Under the pieces are notes generated by a model. The model worked only from the letters and a program-made list of their open reading frames with translations. It searched no databases and was not told the origin of the DNA. The translations under genes were made by a program, and so were the position numbers. From Sphingobacteriaceae bacterium (GTDB lineage Bacteria > Bacteroidota > Bacteroidia > UBA7662), in NCBI GenBank assembly GCA_013824115.1, contig PNNG01000019.1, forward strand, positions 1 to 64,000: 64,000 bases of DNA, given 5' to 3'. This document shows, one piece after another, positions 8,163-16,835 of the stretch. How positions within the stretch are numbered: position 1 is the first letter of the stretch; each line of letters begins with the position of its first letter.

Positions 8163-8255
8163 ATGAACGAAGCAGCAACCCGCGCCGAACTGATCGACCC
8201 CAAGCTCAAAGTTTGCGATTGGGCCGGCAGCAAAGGCTTCGATCTCAAGGGTTAA
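8163..8255 (+). pseudogene. Truncated duplicate of the hsdR 5' end
   Basis: MNEAATRAELIDPKLKVCDWAGSKGFDLKG* versus true HsdR start MNEAETRAELIDPKLKACGWGVVEGSK at 9892; ~60 bp aligned with a few mismatches. Confidence 0.9.
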
Positions 8256-8270
8256 AAAGACATAGATTTG

Positions 8271-8306
8271 GTTGACATTTTAATCATTTTCATTAATTTT
8301 GTCAAC
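8271..8306 (+). promoter_or_regulatory. Putative promoter with overlapping inverted-repeat operator upstream of XRE-ImmA
   Basis: TTG (8272-8274), 19-bp gap, TAATTTTG (8294-8301). Inverted repeat GTTGACA (8271-8277) / TGTCAAC (8300-8306) overlaps both elements; ends 11 bp before the ATG at 8318. Confidence 0.6.
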
Positions 8307-8317
8307 AACCTTTTACC

Positions 8318-9385
8318 ATGAGCACTCCCCTACGCATCGGAAACCGCCTGCAAATGGCCCGCAAAATGAAGGCCCTGAGTCTTCAACAGTTGGCCCAGGA
8401 GGTAGGCATAAGCAAACAAATGCTGAGCAAGTACGAGCAAGGTTTGCAATTGCCGGGCACTGCGCGTTTGTTGCAGTTGAGCAAACTGCTCGGTCAACCC
8501 ATCGATTTTTTTACCAGTCAGGCCGAGCAATCGGTACCTGCTTTCAGTTTTCGCAAGCGCAGCAAGCTCAAAGGAAAGGCCTTGGCAGCCTTGGAATTGC
8601 AGGTACGCCTGCGCATGGCCGATTACCTTTTTGTGGAAGACGTTTGTGCAGCAGTTATTCCCTTCGAAAATCCACTAAGCGAATTAGTCCTAACCCAGGT
8701 AGATGACGTGTATGCCGCTGCCTTGACCTTGCGCGAGCGCTGGCAAATAGGCTACGATGCCTTGGCTTCGGTGGTGAATTTGTTGGAAGACAAAGGCATC
8801 AAGATCATCGAAGTGAGCGACCCAAGCGGCTTGTTTGATGGCCTGGCTTGCTGGATAGATGGCAAACATCCTATGTTGGTGATTGCACGCGAAATGCCCG
8901 TAGAGCGCAAACGTTTCACTTTGGTGCATGAGTTGGGTCATTTGCTCTTGAACTTGAGTGCATTTGACGAAAAAAACCAAGAAGCATGGTGCAATGCCTT
9001 TGCCAGCGAGTTTTTAGTGCCCTCCGAGGTATTGCAACGAGAGGTAGGCGGTAAGCGTGAGCACATCAGCTCCGAAGAGCTCATGCAATTGCAAGAAAAG
9101 TACGGCATGAGTCCCAAAGCCTTGCTTTACAAATTGGGTGATTTGGGATTGCTGGCGGCATACAAAGTCAGAGACTTTTACATTCGTTTAAACCAGAACC
9201 AGCCACTCAAACAAATGCTCGAAGCCGAGCGGTTTGCAGGAACCGAAAGGCCCATGCGTTTTGAACAATTGGTTTACCGGGCCTTGGTATTGGAAGAAGG
9301 CGGCATTTCGATGAGTAAAGGAGCCTATTTATTGGGCAAAAAGCTCGAAGAAGTACGCGAAACCATGACTTTACACCTCATATGA
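8318..9385 (+). CDS. XRE-family regulator fused to ImmA/IrrE-type metallopeptidase domain
   Basis: 355 aa; N-terminal HTH LSLQQLAQEVGISKQMLSKYEQG; FTLVHELGHLLL (HExxH) and NAFASEFLVP. Confidence 0.92.
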   Translation: MSTPLRIGNRLQMARKMKALSLQQLAQEVGISKQMLSKYEQGLQLPGTARLLQLSKLLGQPIDFFTSQAEQSVPAFSFRKRSKLKGKALAALELQVRLRMADYLFVEDVCAAVIPFENPLSELVLTQVDDVYAAALTLRERWQIGYDALASVVNLLEDKGIKIIEVSDPSGLFDGLACWIDGKHPMLVIAREMPVERKRFTLVHELGHLLLNLSAFDEKNQEAWCNAFASEFLVPSEVLQREVGGKREHISSEELMQLQEKYGMSPKALLYKLGDLGLLAAYKVRDFYIRLNQNQPLKQMLEAERFAGTERPMRFEQLVYRALVLEEGGISMSKGAYLLGKKLEEVRETMTLHLI

Positions 9386-9876
9386 TGCGGCTCCTGGTTA
9401 CCGATGCCAATATTTTTATAGACTTGGTACACCTGGGCGTGATCGAGGCCTTTTTCCGTTTGCCCTTTGAAATCCATACCAGCGATATTGTTTGGGATGA
9501 AATAAGCGCCCATCATCCGGCATTCGAGGGCATGTCGGTGCATGTGCATTCGGTAGAACCGGATGAAATGAAGACATTTTTGCGCTTAAACGAGCACTAT
9601 CCCGGATTAGGTATGGCCGATTGTTCGGTGATATATTTCTCCGAGCTACTCCAGGGCATCTGTTTAACGGGCGACGGCACTTTGCGCAAAATCGTTCAGA
9701 CCCGCGGCCAAGAAGTACACGGCATTTTATTCGTGGTTAAACAATTTGCCGAATGCCGCATATACACTTTCACCGAATGTGGTGATATATTGCAACAGTT
9801 AAAGCGAATCAACCCACGCTTGCCCAAAACAGAAATCGACAAACTGCTGGCTTCCCTGGAGGCTGGAGGGTTTTAG
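9382..9876 (+). CDS. PIN-like domain protein, putative toxin
   Basis: 164 aa; LLVTDANIFIDL, GMADCSVIYFS and LTGDGTLRK give PIN-like acidic residues; ATGA overlap with the ImmA gene. Confidence 0.75.
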   Translation: MMRLLVTDANIFIDLVHLGVIEAFFRLPFEIHTSDIVWDEISAHHPAFEGMSVHVHSVEPDEMKTFLRLNEHYPGLGMADCSVIYFSELLQGICLTGDGTLRKIVQTRGQEVHGILFVVKQFAECRIYTFTECGDILQQLKRINPRLPKTEIDKLLASLEAGGF

Positions 9877-9891
9877 CCCAACGAATACAAA

Positions 9892-12255
9892 ATGAACGAA
9901 GCAGAAACCCGCGCCGAACTGATCGACCCCAAGCTCAAAGCTTGCGGCTGGGGCGTTGTGGAAGGCTCTAAAGTGTTGCGTGAATACCACATTACCCAAG
10001 GAAAAATCCAAACCGGCGGTGGTCGTGGCAAAAAAGAGATTGCCGACTATGTACTGGTGTACAAAGGCATCAAATTGGCCGTTGTAGAGGCCAAAAGCGC
10101 CGATCAGGAAGTGGGCGAAGGCGTGATGCAAGCCAAAAAATACGCCCAAAAGCTGCAATTAGACACCACTTACAGCACCAACGGCAAGGCCATTTACCAA
10201 ATCTGCATGCAGTCGGGCCAAGAAGGTGAGGTAAGCGATTTTCTGAGTCCCGATGCCCTTTGGGCCAAAACCTTTCCTGCCACTGGAATGGAGCAGCGCA
10301 TCGAAACGTGGCGCGAACAATTTGCGCAAGTGCCCTTTGAAGACAAAAGCGGCAGTTGGCAGTTGCGCTATTACCAGGAAATTGCCGTTCAACGCACCGT
10401 GGAAGCCATCGCCCAGGGCAAAGACCGCATTTTACTCACCCTGGCCACCGGAACGGGCAAAACAGCCATTGCCTTTCAAATTGCGTGGAAGTTGTTTCAA
10501 ACCCGTTGGAATTCATCGGCACGCGCGCAAAGCGCAACCCCAGTAAGCCGCCGACCCCGCATTTTATTCTTAGCCGACAGGAACATTTTGGCCAACCAGG
10601 CTTTCAACTCCTTTTCGGCCTTTCCCGACGATGCTTTGGTGCGCATCAAACCCGGCGACATCAAAAAAAATGGCCGCGTGCCCACCAACGGCAGCATTTT
10701 CTTCACCATTTTCCAAACCTTCATGAGCGGCACCGATGCCGAGGGCAAGCCTGCCCCCTACTTTGGTGAATACCCCAAAGACTATTTCGATTTCATCGTC
10801 ATTGACGAATGTCACAGGGGTGGCGCCAACGACGAAGGCAATTGGCGGGGCATATTGGAATATTTCAGTGAAGCCGTTCAACTGGGCCTAACCGCCACAC
10901 CCAAGCGCAAAGACAACGTAGATACCTACCGCTATTTTGGCGAACCGGTTTTCATTTATTCGCTCAAAGAAGGCATCAACGATGGTTTTTTAACACCCTT
11001 CAAAGTAAAGCGCATCAAAACCACTTTGGATGATTACCGCTACACTTCCGATGATACCATTGTGGAAGGCGAAATTGAAGAAGGCAAGCTCTACGAAGAA
11101 AAAGACTTCAACCGCACCATCGAAATTGTAGAACGCGAGGCCAAGCGGGTGAACGTGTTTTTAGCGGAAGCCAACCAAAACGAAAAGGCCATTATTTTCT
11201 GCGCCAACCAAGCGCATGCTGCCTTGATACGTGATTTGGCAAACCAAAACGCCAAAGCCAAAGACCCCTTTTATTGTGTGCGGGTAACTGCCAACGATGG
11301 CGAAGAAGGCGAAAGGTTGTTGCGCGAATTTCAAGACAACGAGAAATCCATTCCCACCATCCTCACCACTTCGCAGAAACTCTCCACGGGCGTAGATGCG
11401 CGGAACATACGGAACATTGTATTGCTACGGCCGGTCAATTCGATGATTGAATTCAAGCAAATTGTGGGTCGGGGCACCCGCCTTTTTGATGGCAAGGAGT
11501 TTTTCACCATTTACGACTTTGTTGACGCTTACAAACATTTTAGCGATCCGGAGTGGGATGGAGAACCCTTGGGAGAAGAACCGAAAGAACCGAAACCCTA
11601 TCCGGATCCTGAGCCAACCGAGCCATCGGTGGTTGCAGAGTCGGATGAGGTCGGTCCCAAAAAGCAAAAGGTAAAAATCAAGTTGCGCAACGGCAAAGAG
11701 CGCGAAATTCAGCACATGGTTTCCACTTCGTTTTGGAGTGCCGATGGCAAACCCATTTCTTCGGAGGAATTTTTAAGCAATCTGTTTGGCGAATTGCCCA
11801 AGCTTTTCAAAGACGAAGAAGAATTGAGGCAATTGTGGGGCAATCCACTCACGCGCAAAACCTTGCTCGAAAATTTGGATGCCGCCGGTTTCCCCAAAGG
11901 CGATTTGTTGACCTTGCAGCAGTTGGTCGACATGGAAAAAAGCGACCTCTACGACGTATTGGAATACGTTTTCAACGGCGACTACATTGCCATGACCCGC
12001 GAAGCCCGGGCGAAGGCGGCAGAAGCTACCATTTTCGCCCTCCTCAACGACAAGCAAAAAGAGTTCATCACTTTCGTATTGAGCAAATATATTGAAACGG
12101 GCGTCGACGAACTCGACCAGGAGAAGCTGCCCATACTGCTCACCAACAAATACCACTCACTCGAAGACGCCAAAGAAATTTTGGGCGACGTGGGCAACAT
12201 CAGCAGGTTATTTATAGAGTTTCAGGCGCATTTGTACAAAGAGCGGGTGGCGTGA
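9892..12255 (+). CDS. hsdR: Type I restriction endonuclease subunit HsdR
   Basis: 787 aa; VVEAKSA nuclease-like region, LTLATGTGKTAIAFQ (Walker A), FIVIDECHRG (DECH), QIVGRGTRLF (motif VI). Confidence 0.95.
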   Translation: MNEAETRAELIDPKLKACGWGVVEGSKVLREYHITQGKIQTGGGRGKKEIADYVLVYKGIKLAVVEAKSADQEVGEGVMQAKKYAQKLQLDTTYSTNGKAIYQICMQSGQEGEVSDFLSPDALWAKTFPATGMEQRIETWREQFAQVPFEDKSGSWQLRYYQEIAVQRTVEAIAQGKDRILLTLATGTGKTAIAFQIAWKLFQTRWNSSARAQSATPVSRRPRILFLADRNILANQAFNSFSAFPDDALVRIKPGDIKKNGRVPTNGSIFFTIFQTFMSGTDAEGKPAPYFGEYPKDYFDFIVIDECHRGGANDEGNWRGILEYFSEAVQLGLTATPKRKDNVDTYRYFGEPVFIYSLKEGINDGFLTPFKVKRIKTTLDDYRYTSDDTIVEGEIEEGKLYEEKDFNRTIEIVEREAKRVNVFLAEANQNEKAIIFCANQAHAALIRDLANQNAKAKDPFYCVRVTANDGEEGERLLREFQDNEKSIPTILTTSQKLSTGVDARNIRNIVLLRPVNSMIEFKQIVGRGTRLFDGKEFFTIYDFVDAYKHFSDPEWDGEPLGEEPKEPKPYPDPEPTEPSVVAESDEVGPKKQKVKIKLRNGKEREIQHMVSTSFWSADGKPISSEEFLSNLFGELPKLFKDEEELRQLWGNPLTRKTLLENLDAAGFPKGDLLTLQQLVDMEKSDLYDVLEYVFNGDYIAMTREARAKAAEATIFALLNDKQKEFITFVLSKYIETGVDELDQEKLPILLTNKYHSLEDAKEILGDVGNISRLFIEFQAHLYKERVA

Positions 12256-12750
12256 GAACGAGGCTGCGAGCATAGCCTTTTGAAGCTTTCTCGAGACGCA
12301 GCATCCAACAAGGAAGGGCACTTTGTAGATTGCTTGCAGGTTGGCCAGCAATCTTTCCACCTATTTGGTTGACACCAAACAACCCAACAATCAATTCCCA
12401 ACCCTCATCCAAAAAAAATGCCCACCCTAAGCGCGCTGTTCCATGGGAAGCGGGGTGGACGTATCACTTGCAAAAATAGCTTATTCTTTCAAGGCTGGCA
12501 AAACAACCTTGTTTAAGCCGCAATCAGCTTGCCCCTGTTCTCGGGGCTGTGTCTTTGGCTTTACAAAATATGCTGGGCCATGCTGCAAGCATGCCGCCTA
12601 CATATAAAGCGTAGCCGTGCCTGCGGGACGGTGGGGATGCCCGCCATCCACTTCCTGCCGATGCAGGTCTCCAGCGAAACAATCACCGCATCGCTTTTGC
12701 AATTACGGTAAACGTTGTTAGTTTTACACGACAATTTATCAATGTTGTAG

Positions 12751-14058
12751 ATGAAACTTGAAAAGCCGCCCCGGTTCCAGCTGCAGGTTGACTTGCTTCA
12801 GCGCTTGTGGGCGGGTGAATTCAACGAGGCCATATTCCAAAGCGACGAGCGCTACGATTACTGGGACGAGCTCAAATACAGAAAGGATTTGCCTTTCGAA
12901 AATCCGGTCGACAACTGGGCCATGATCAAATCTTACAGAACCTCGAAATATGAATCGTTGCTTTTTGGCACATACAAATTCAACTATTTCATATCGCCAC
13001 ATGTCTCCAAAAACCTGCACGAATTTGATTTGAAGTTGATGGGTGGGCTGCAGCAGCGGACCTTGTTACCAACGGAGCAACAGGCTTATTTCAGGAGTTC
13101 GTTGCTCGAAGAAGCCGTGGCCTCGTCGCAGGTAGAAGGGGCAGCCACCACCACTGCAGTGGCCAAAGAGATGCTCGAATCGGGCCGGAAACCCCGAAAC
13201 GAATCGGAACAAATGATATTCAATAACCTGCGGGCCATTGAGTTTATCGGCGAAATCAGCGAGCTGGATTTAGATTTTCAACACATCATAGAGCTGCACC
13301 GCATTATGACGGCCAACACGGCAGCCGAAAAGTATGCCGGTGATTTCCGCAAAGGGGAGGTATTTGTAACCGACCATGTAACTGGCGAGATAGCCCACAT
13401 TCCCCCACCCTGGCAAGAGGTGACCGGCCTGATGGAAGATCTCTGTGCCTTTGCTAACGACGATGCCCGCTTTATACATCCCATCATTAAGGCTTCGATC
13501 ATGCATTTCCTCATCGGCTTCATCCATCCCTTTAAAGACGGAAATGGCCGAACGGCGCGGGCCCTTTTCTACTGGTATTTGTTGAAAAAGGGATATACCC
13601 AAATCACTCAAATTTCCATCTCCAAGGTCATTCTAGAGTCGCGCACCCAATATGACAAGGCTTTTCTGAAAACCGAATGCGATGACCATGATTTGAATTA
13701 CTTCATTGCTTACTCGATTAAAAACATCAGGCTGGCCTTCGAAAAGTTAAAAGCCTACAGCGACCAAAAACTGGAAGAAAGAAAAAAGGCCAGCTTCATC
13801 TCCTATCAATTGCTGGAAATAGGTTTGAACAAAAGGCAGGCTGACTTATTGGGCCATTTATACCTGCAAGCCACCCACTACATTACTTTGAAGACCTTTG
13901 CCGAAAAACACCAGATTGTACGGCAAACGGCCAGCAAAGATTTGCAGGAATTAATCAAATTCGGCCTGCTGCAAGAAGACAGAAGCACCAAACCCTACCA
14001 ATACAAAGTCGAAAACCCGGCGGTCATTGACCAATTCATCCGCAGCAAAAGCGAATGA
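12751..14058 (+). CDS. Fic family protein (predicted AMP transferase)
   Basis: 435 aa; Fic motif HPFKDGNGRTAR; upstream SSQVEG fits the (S/T)xxxE(G/N) inhibitory motif. Confidence 0.92.
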   Translation: MKLEKPPRFQLQVDLLQRLWAGEFNEAIFQSDERYDYWDELKYRKDLPFENPVDNWAMIKSYRTSKYESLLFGTYKFNYFISPHVSKNLHEFDLKLMGGLQQRTLLPTEQQAYFRSSLLEEAVASSQVEGAATTTAVAKEMLESGRKPRNESEQMIFNNLRAIEFIGEISELDLDFQHIIELHRIMTANTAAEKYAGDFRKGEVFVTDHVTGEIAHIPPPWQEVTGLMEDLCAFANDDARFIHPIIKASIMHFLIGFIHPFKDGNGRTARALFYWYLLKKGYTQITQISISKVILESRTQYDKAFLKTECDDHDLNYFIAYSIKNIRLAFEKLKAYSDQKLEERKKASFISYQLLEIGLNKRQADLLGHLYLQATHYITLKTFAEKHQIVRQTASKDLQELIKFGLLQEDRSTKPYQYKVENPAVIDQFIRSKSE

Positions 14059-14249
14059 TGTGTGGAGCGCCAACACATAGCATGTGGCTTTGCCCTCAGG
14101 GATTTAAGGATATGATTCCCAGCGGTTTTCCCACGAATGGTGCGGTTGCTTTAAACATGCCGCTGGCCGACTTTACCCTCCCCAAAAAAAAACACCACCC
14201 ACAGCAACAAATTCCCATCCGCTGCGTATTTTAGCTTAAATTACTGCTT

Positions 14250-14972
14250 ATGAAAAAACTGCTTTTGCTTTTGGGGGTGGCTTTGCCGGGTATGGCTTTG
14301 GCGCAAACGGCTAAGTCGGCCGAAGAGCTGTTGTTCGAAATGGGCCATCATGCCGGCCGCTTGCAGCAAAACGAGGTGGCCAAAATACTCGGACCGGCCC
14401 AACACGAAAGCCTGCATGCCGAAAAACGCGTTTGGCAGTACCGAAACGACAGCCTGTCGTGGCAGTTTTTGTTTAATAGCGAACAGCAGTTAGAGGCCTT
14501 TACGGGTGAGCTGCAGCGTACGTCTAACCAGTGGTTGCCTTTGGAGAAAGTGCGTGCGGCGCAAAAGCTGAATACCACCACCGAAATGGCTGCTATGCTG
14601 GGCAAACCGCAGCAAATCCAGTATAAAAAAGGCGAAAGCGTTTGGCAATATCTCATCCAAGGGAACAAGCAGGGCGACATGATGCGCATTTGGTTGCGTT
14701 TTAACGCGGCCGGACAGCTGCAGCCCAATGGATTTGCCTTTGAAATGCGTCAAGCAGCCGGTGGCGACAAATTATCGGAACGCAAGCTGCGTCGCATCGA
14801 AAAGGGCAGCAGTGTGGCCGAGGTGCAACGTACCTTGGGCATGCCGCTGAGCCTATCCATCAACGGGAAGCAAGAAAAATGGGATTATTGGGCTTCGAAT
14901 GTGCGCTTACAGCTGCAATTTGACGAGAGCGGCACGGTAAGCCAGTATTTTTTGCAAAGCACCGGGCGATAA
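14250..14972 (+). CDS. Exported hypothetical protein with three BamE/SmpA-like repeats
   Basis: 240 aa; signal peptide MKKLLLLLGVALPGMALAQ; internal repeats around VAKILGPAQ..VWQYR, MAAMLGKPQ..VWQYL, VQRTLGMPL..KWDYW. Confidence 0.6.
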   Translation: MKKLLLLLGVALPGMALAQTAKSAEELLFEMGHHAGRLQQNEVAKILGPAQHESLHAEKRVWQYRNDSLSWQFLFNSEQQLEAFTGELQRTSNQWLPLEKVRAAQKLNTTTEMAAMLGKPQQIQYKKGESVWQYLIQGNKQGDMMRIWLRFNAAGQLQPNGFAFEMRQAAGGDKLSERKLRRIEKGSSVAEVQRTLGMPLSLSINGKQEKWDYWASNVRLQLQFDESGTVSQYFLQSTGR

Positions 14973-14991
14973 AAGCCAGACGTATTCGTAC

Positions 14992-15432
14992 CATCAGCGG
15001 TCCAGCATGGAACGCTGAACACGCTGATTGAGCGGATGAGCACGGATTTCATAACCGTCCAGCCCCACTAAGGGCGGCATGTGCGTAGCAAAAAAAATCC
15101 GCCCCATCCGCGTCATCAGCGGTCTATCACGGAACGCGGAGCACGCGGATTAAACGGATGATCACGGATTTAATACCCATCCAGCCCTGCTAGGGGCGGC
15201 ATGTGCGTAACCGCAAAAATCCGCCCCATCCGCGTCATCAGCGGTCCATCACGGAGCACGGAGCACGCGGATTAAACGGATAATCACAGATTTCATAACC
15301 ATCCAGCCCTGCTAGGGGCGGCATGTGCGTAACCGCAAAAATCCGCCCCATCCGCGTCATCAGCGGTCCATTACGGAACGCGGAGCAGGCCGATTGAACG
15401 GATAATCACGGATAAAGCACCACCCAGCCCCG
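14992..15432 (+). repeat. 122-bp tandem repeat, ~3.6 copies
   Basis: CATCAGCGGTC starts at 14992, 15114, 15236 and 15358 (exact 122-bp period). Confidence 0.95.
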
Positions 15433-15603
15433 GTGGTGATATCTCCTTGTCATAGCATCTGCTTACAGCCAAATTCGGCCTAACTGCTTACGCATCGTTT
15501 TGCTTGAGATGCTGGCCCATGGCATTCGGGAGCTAATTAATTTAGTGTAAAACTGCAGTTTTGGCGCAGACCTCAAAACCCGAAGACGAAGCTCGGCTCT
15601 CGC

Positions 15604-16704
15604 CTACCGGCGCCCGCTCGGCTTGCGCCCGCCACCGCCACCCGACTTGCTCTTGGCACCACGGTTGCCTTCGCTTGAACGGCTGGGCTTGCCGCTGCTG
15701 TATTTGCTGCCGGCCGAAGCACCCGGACGACTCGGTCGGCCACCGGCTTTGCGCGGCCCTCCGCTCGATGGCCCGCCTGCTCTGGGACCAGTGGCTTTCG
15801 GTCCAGCCCCTCCCGCTGCACCAGCGCCAGCACCCGCCGACTTCGGCCCACCCGACTTCCCGGCCCTGGCACTGGCGGTAGCCGTGCGGGGATCTTGCCG
15901 CGCACTGCCCGACTTTTCGTTTAGGGGCCGCAAGCTGCCCTTCTTTACGCTGCTCGATTTAGACTTCGGCTTCGGCTGTGCTTCGGCCTTCGAATCCTCC
16001 ACCATGCTGTAAATTTCTTCCATTTCTTGGTCGGTGAGCTGCCGCCAATCGCCTACCGGCAGGCCTTTGAGGGTAATGTTCATGATCCGCACCCGCTCGA
16101 GCTTATTAACCTCGTAGCCAAAATATTCGCACATGCGGCGAATTTGGCGGTTGAGTCCTTGCACCAGCACAATCCGGAAGCTGTTCACCCCTTCTTGCAC
16201 AATCTTACATTTTTTGGTCACCACCCCCAGCATGGGCACGCCTTTGGCCATGCCGCTGATTACCTCGGGCGTGAGGGGCTTGTTTACGGTTACCACATAT
16301 TCCTTTTCATGCTTGTTGCCCGCCCGCAGAATTTTGTTCACCATTTCGCCGTCGTTGGTCAAAAAAATGAGGCCCTGCGAGTCTTTGTCGAGCCGCCCAA
16401 TCGGAAAAATGCGGCTCACATGGTTCACAAACTGCACAATGTTGTCGCGCACATCCTCCTCTGTGGTAGACGTTACCCCCACCGGCTTGTTGAGCGCTAT
16501 AAAAATCACATTTTCGGCTTGGCGCGGTTCGAGCTCGCTGCCATTTACCCGCACGCGGTCGCCCACCCGCACCTGGTCGCCCACCACCGCCTTGCGCCCG
16601 TTAATTAACACCACCCCACTTTCAATGTAGCGGTCGGCCTCGCGGCGCGAGCAAAGGCCGCTTTCGCTGATAAACTTATTGAGACGCACGCTGCTAGGTT
16701 CCAT
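15604..16704 (-). CDS. rluF: RluF/RluB-family rRNA pseudouridine synthase with long G/S/R/K/P-rich tail
   Basis: S4 domain [43 protein letters not shown] catalytic region; low-complexity C-terminus. Confidence 0.85.
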   Translation of the reverse strand: MEPSSVRLNKFISESGLCSRREADRYIESGVVLINGRKAVVGDQVRVGDRVRVNGSELEPRQAENVIFIALNKPVGVTSTTEEDVRDNIVQFVNHVSRIFPIGRLDKDSQGLIFLTNDGEMVNKILRAGNKHEKEYVVTVNKPLTPEVISGMAKGVPMLGVVTKKCKIVQEGVNSFRIVLVQGLNRQIRRMCEYFGYEVNKLERVRIMNITLKGLPVGDWRQLTDQEMEEIYSMVEDSKAEAQPKPKSKSSSVKKGSLRPLNEKSGSARQDPRTATASARAGKSGGPKSAGAGAGAAGGAGPKATGPRAGGPSSGGPRKAGGRPSRPGASAGSKYSSGKPSRSSEGNRGAKSKSGGGGGRKPSGRR

Positions 16705-16835
16705 GGGGTGTATTTAGGAGAAGGGGACGGGTTCACAGGCGGCCGCTGTGGTGACCGCCCCTGCTGTTGCACAAAGAAATGGAGTTCCTAATAAATACCG
16801 GACAAAAAGTCAATTGGCATTTTGGTTTACGATAG

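Noticed and set aside
8299-8706. 135-aa alternative-frame ORF overlapping XRE-ImmA
   Set aside because: The overlapping 355-aa frame has clear HTH and HExxH motifs; alternative frame has none.
14992-15432. CRISPR array or rRNA-like element at the 122-bp repeats
   Set aside because: Whole 122-bp unit is repeated, with no unique spacers, and no rRNA core sequence.
15604-15990. RluF Gly/Ser/Arg/Lys tail as a novel domain
   Set aside because: Low-complexity basic tails on RNA-modifying enzymes are common in Bacteroidota; no specific signal beyond composition.
15623-16012. 129-aa proline/alanine-rich plus-strand ORF
   Set aside because: Antisense of the RluF low-complexity tail; composition explains the open frame.
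16027-16608. 193-aa plus-strand ORF opposite rluF
   Set aside because: Shadow ORF of a conserved pseudouridine synthase.
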